Shown piece after piece: positions 24,638 to 25,489 of a DNA stretch of 25,489 nt (positions are counted from its first letter, which is position 1; each line of letters begins with the position of its first letter). The position numbers and the translations under genes are program-made. Origin of the DNA: Bacteroidia bacterium (GTDB lineage Bacteria; Bacteroidota; Bacteroidia; UKL13-3); assembly GCA_022402405.1 (NCBI GenBank), contig JAKRSG010000089.1, forward strand, positions 1 to 25,489, written 5' to 3'. Below the pieces are notes generated by a model. That model was not told the DNA's origin, made no database searches, and worked only from the letters and a program-made list of their open reading frames with translations.

Positions 24638-25489
24638 ATGTTACGATCTATGACAGGCTTCGGTCAGGCCGAAGTTGAAACAGACAAATTTACGGTTAAG
24701 GTAGAACTCAAAAGTTTGAATAGTAAATTCTTTGAATTGAGTTTACGAATGCCCAGAAATTGGCAGCATAAAGAACTAGAATTGCGAAAAGAAATGGCAA
24801 AATTGATTGAGAGAGGTACGGCTCAATTAAACATTCAAATTAATTATAAATTGGCCGATGATCGCATTACACCTATCAACAGAGAATTAGCTGTTTACTA
24901 TTTAAACGAAGTAAAATCCTTAGCTCAAGAAACAGGTTTTGAAGCCAAAGAATTACTCAGTAATATTTTCGATATTCCCAATGTGTTGCAGCCTAATGAT
25001 GAAACACCAGATGATGAAGATTGGGTTCAAATTATGTTGGTGGTTAAAAAGGCCTTTGAGCAATTTGATGCCTACCGTTTACAAGAAGGAAAAAGCTTAA
25101 CACACGAGTTTTCAAAAATGGCGGCCAATATTCTTCAAAAAATGGAGCAGCTGGCCCCCTACGAATCGGAGAGAATAGAATCTGTTAAAGAGCGATTGCG
25201 TAAAGAATTGATGAATTTAAATCCAGAGCAATTGGATAAAAATAGGTTCGAACAAGAACTTATTTATTATATTGAAAAACTTGATATTACCGAGGAGAAA
25301 GTGCGATTAAAACAGCATTGTGTGTATATGGAAGAAACCATTAAGCAAGCTTCTACTGGCAAAAAGCTTGGGTTTATTGCTCAAGAAATGGGTAGAGAGA
25401 TAAATACTATTGGCTCCAAGAGTAATCATCCCATTATGCAACGTTCGGTGGTAGAAATGAAAGAAGAGCTAGAGAAAATTAAAGAGCAA
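24638..25489 (+). CDS. yicC: YicC-family endoribonuclease, 3' end cut by window edge
   Basis: The first 284 codons of a YicC/YloC-family protein, reported as a stress-linked endoribonuclease (E. coli YicC acts on the small RNA RyhB). It starts MLRSMTGFGQAEVETDKFTV, the family N-terminal signature, followed by VELKSLNSKFFELSLRMP. The C-terminal domain has YIEKLDITEEKVRLKQH and the near-invariant GKKLGFIAQEMGREINTIGS, then KSNHPIMQRSVVEMKEELEK. With family members near 290 residues, only about five to ten codons are missing at the window edge. The reading frame is intact. It begins 65 nt after the kinase stop with no strong terminator between, so read-through is possible. In many genomes gmk (guanylate kinase) follows yicC; here that would lie outside the window. 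Confidence 0.95.
   Translation, partial: MLRSMTGFGQAEVETDKFTVKVELKSLNSKFFELSLRMPRNWQHKELELRKEMAKLIERGTAQLNIQINYKLADDRITPINRELAVYYLNEVKSLAQETGFEAKELLSNIFDIPNVLQPNDETPDDEDWVQIMLVVKKAFEQFDAYRLQEGKSLTHEFSKMAANILQKMEQLAPYESERIESVKERLRKELMNLNPEQLDKNRFEQELIYYIEKLDITEEKVRLKQHCVYMEETIKQASTGKKLGFIAQEMGREINTIGSKSNHPIMQRSVVEMKEELEKIKEQ

Noticed and set aside
1..25489. CRISPR array, tRNA or rRNA genes
   Set aside because: All gaps between genes were read; none shows regularly spaced long repeats, cloverleaf sequence or rRNA-like sequence.

Overview
The window is AT-rich bacterial DNA from a member of the Bacteroidota. The evidence is two secreted proteins ending in type IX secretion (T9SS, por) sorting domains, a TonB-dependent receptor with an N-terminal carboxypeptidase-D-like domain, a fused E1 alpha/beta 2-oxoacid dehydrogenase of the Bacteroidota type, and promoters of the form TTTG - 16 to 20 nt - TAnnTTTG, with no sign of -35/-10 boxes of the E. 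coli kind. The class cannot be fixed from this sequence alone. No tRNA, rRNA, CRISPR array, prophage or complete insertion sequence is visible. Most of the window is ordinary chromosome.

Layout. Positions 13-2492 hold a minus-strand operon: a six-helix membrane protein, a small winged-helix regulator whose start overlaps the previous stop by one base, and a DUF4153/DUF4173-type membrane protein. A 404-nt gene-free stretch follows. Next is dinD (2897-3741, plus), broken by a one-base frameshift in an A run. It faces fhs, formate-tetrahydrofolate ligase (3839-5503, minus). Diverging from fhs is a plus-strand pair (5634-8961): a large DUF2339 polytopic protein and a DUF3999-like periplasmic anchored protein. 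The pair ends flush against the stop codon of rocD, ornithine aminotransferase (8962-10203, minus).

The middle (10236-18359) is an envelope/secretion cluster. A T9SS-secreted 421-aa protein and a TonB-dependent receptor lie on the minus strand. Divergent from them is a 1157-aa T9SS-secreted protein with four tandem fibronectin-III-like repeats. The two secreted proteins share a homologous N-terminal domain of about 220 residues, so the receptor sits between two paralogues. A strong bidirectional terminator flanked by two different 7-bp tandem repeats separates this cluster from the fused E1 gene (18400-20796, minus). Divergent from E1 are a TerC-family membrane protein, an orphan cytoplasmic GAF-PAS4 histidine kinase, and yicC, which runs off the right edge only a few codons before its expected end.

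Beyond the genes, the octamer TAGGTTCA occurs 11 times (nine on the plus strand) where about one would be expected from base composition. Several minus-strand genes have near-perfect Bacteroidota promoters. The rocD promoter has its -33 element inside the T tract of the upstream terminator and its -7 element only four bases from the ATG. I found no clearly new defence or mobile system. The best candidates for undescribed biology are the paralogue/TonB cluster, the regulator/membrane-protein operon, the DUF2339-DUF3999 pair and the repeated word.
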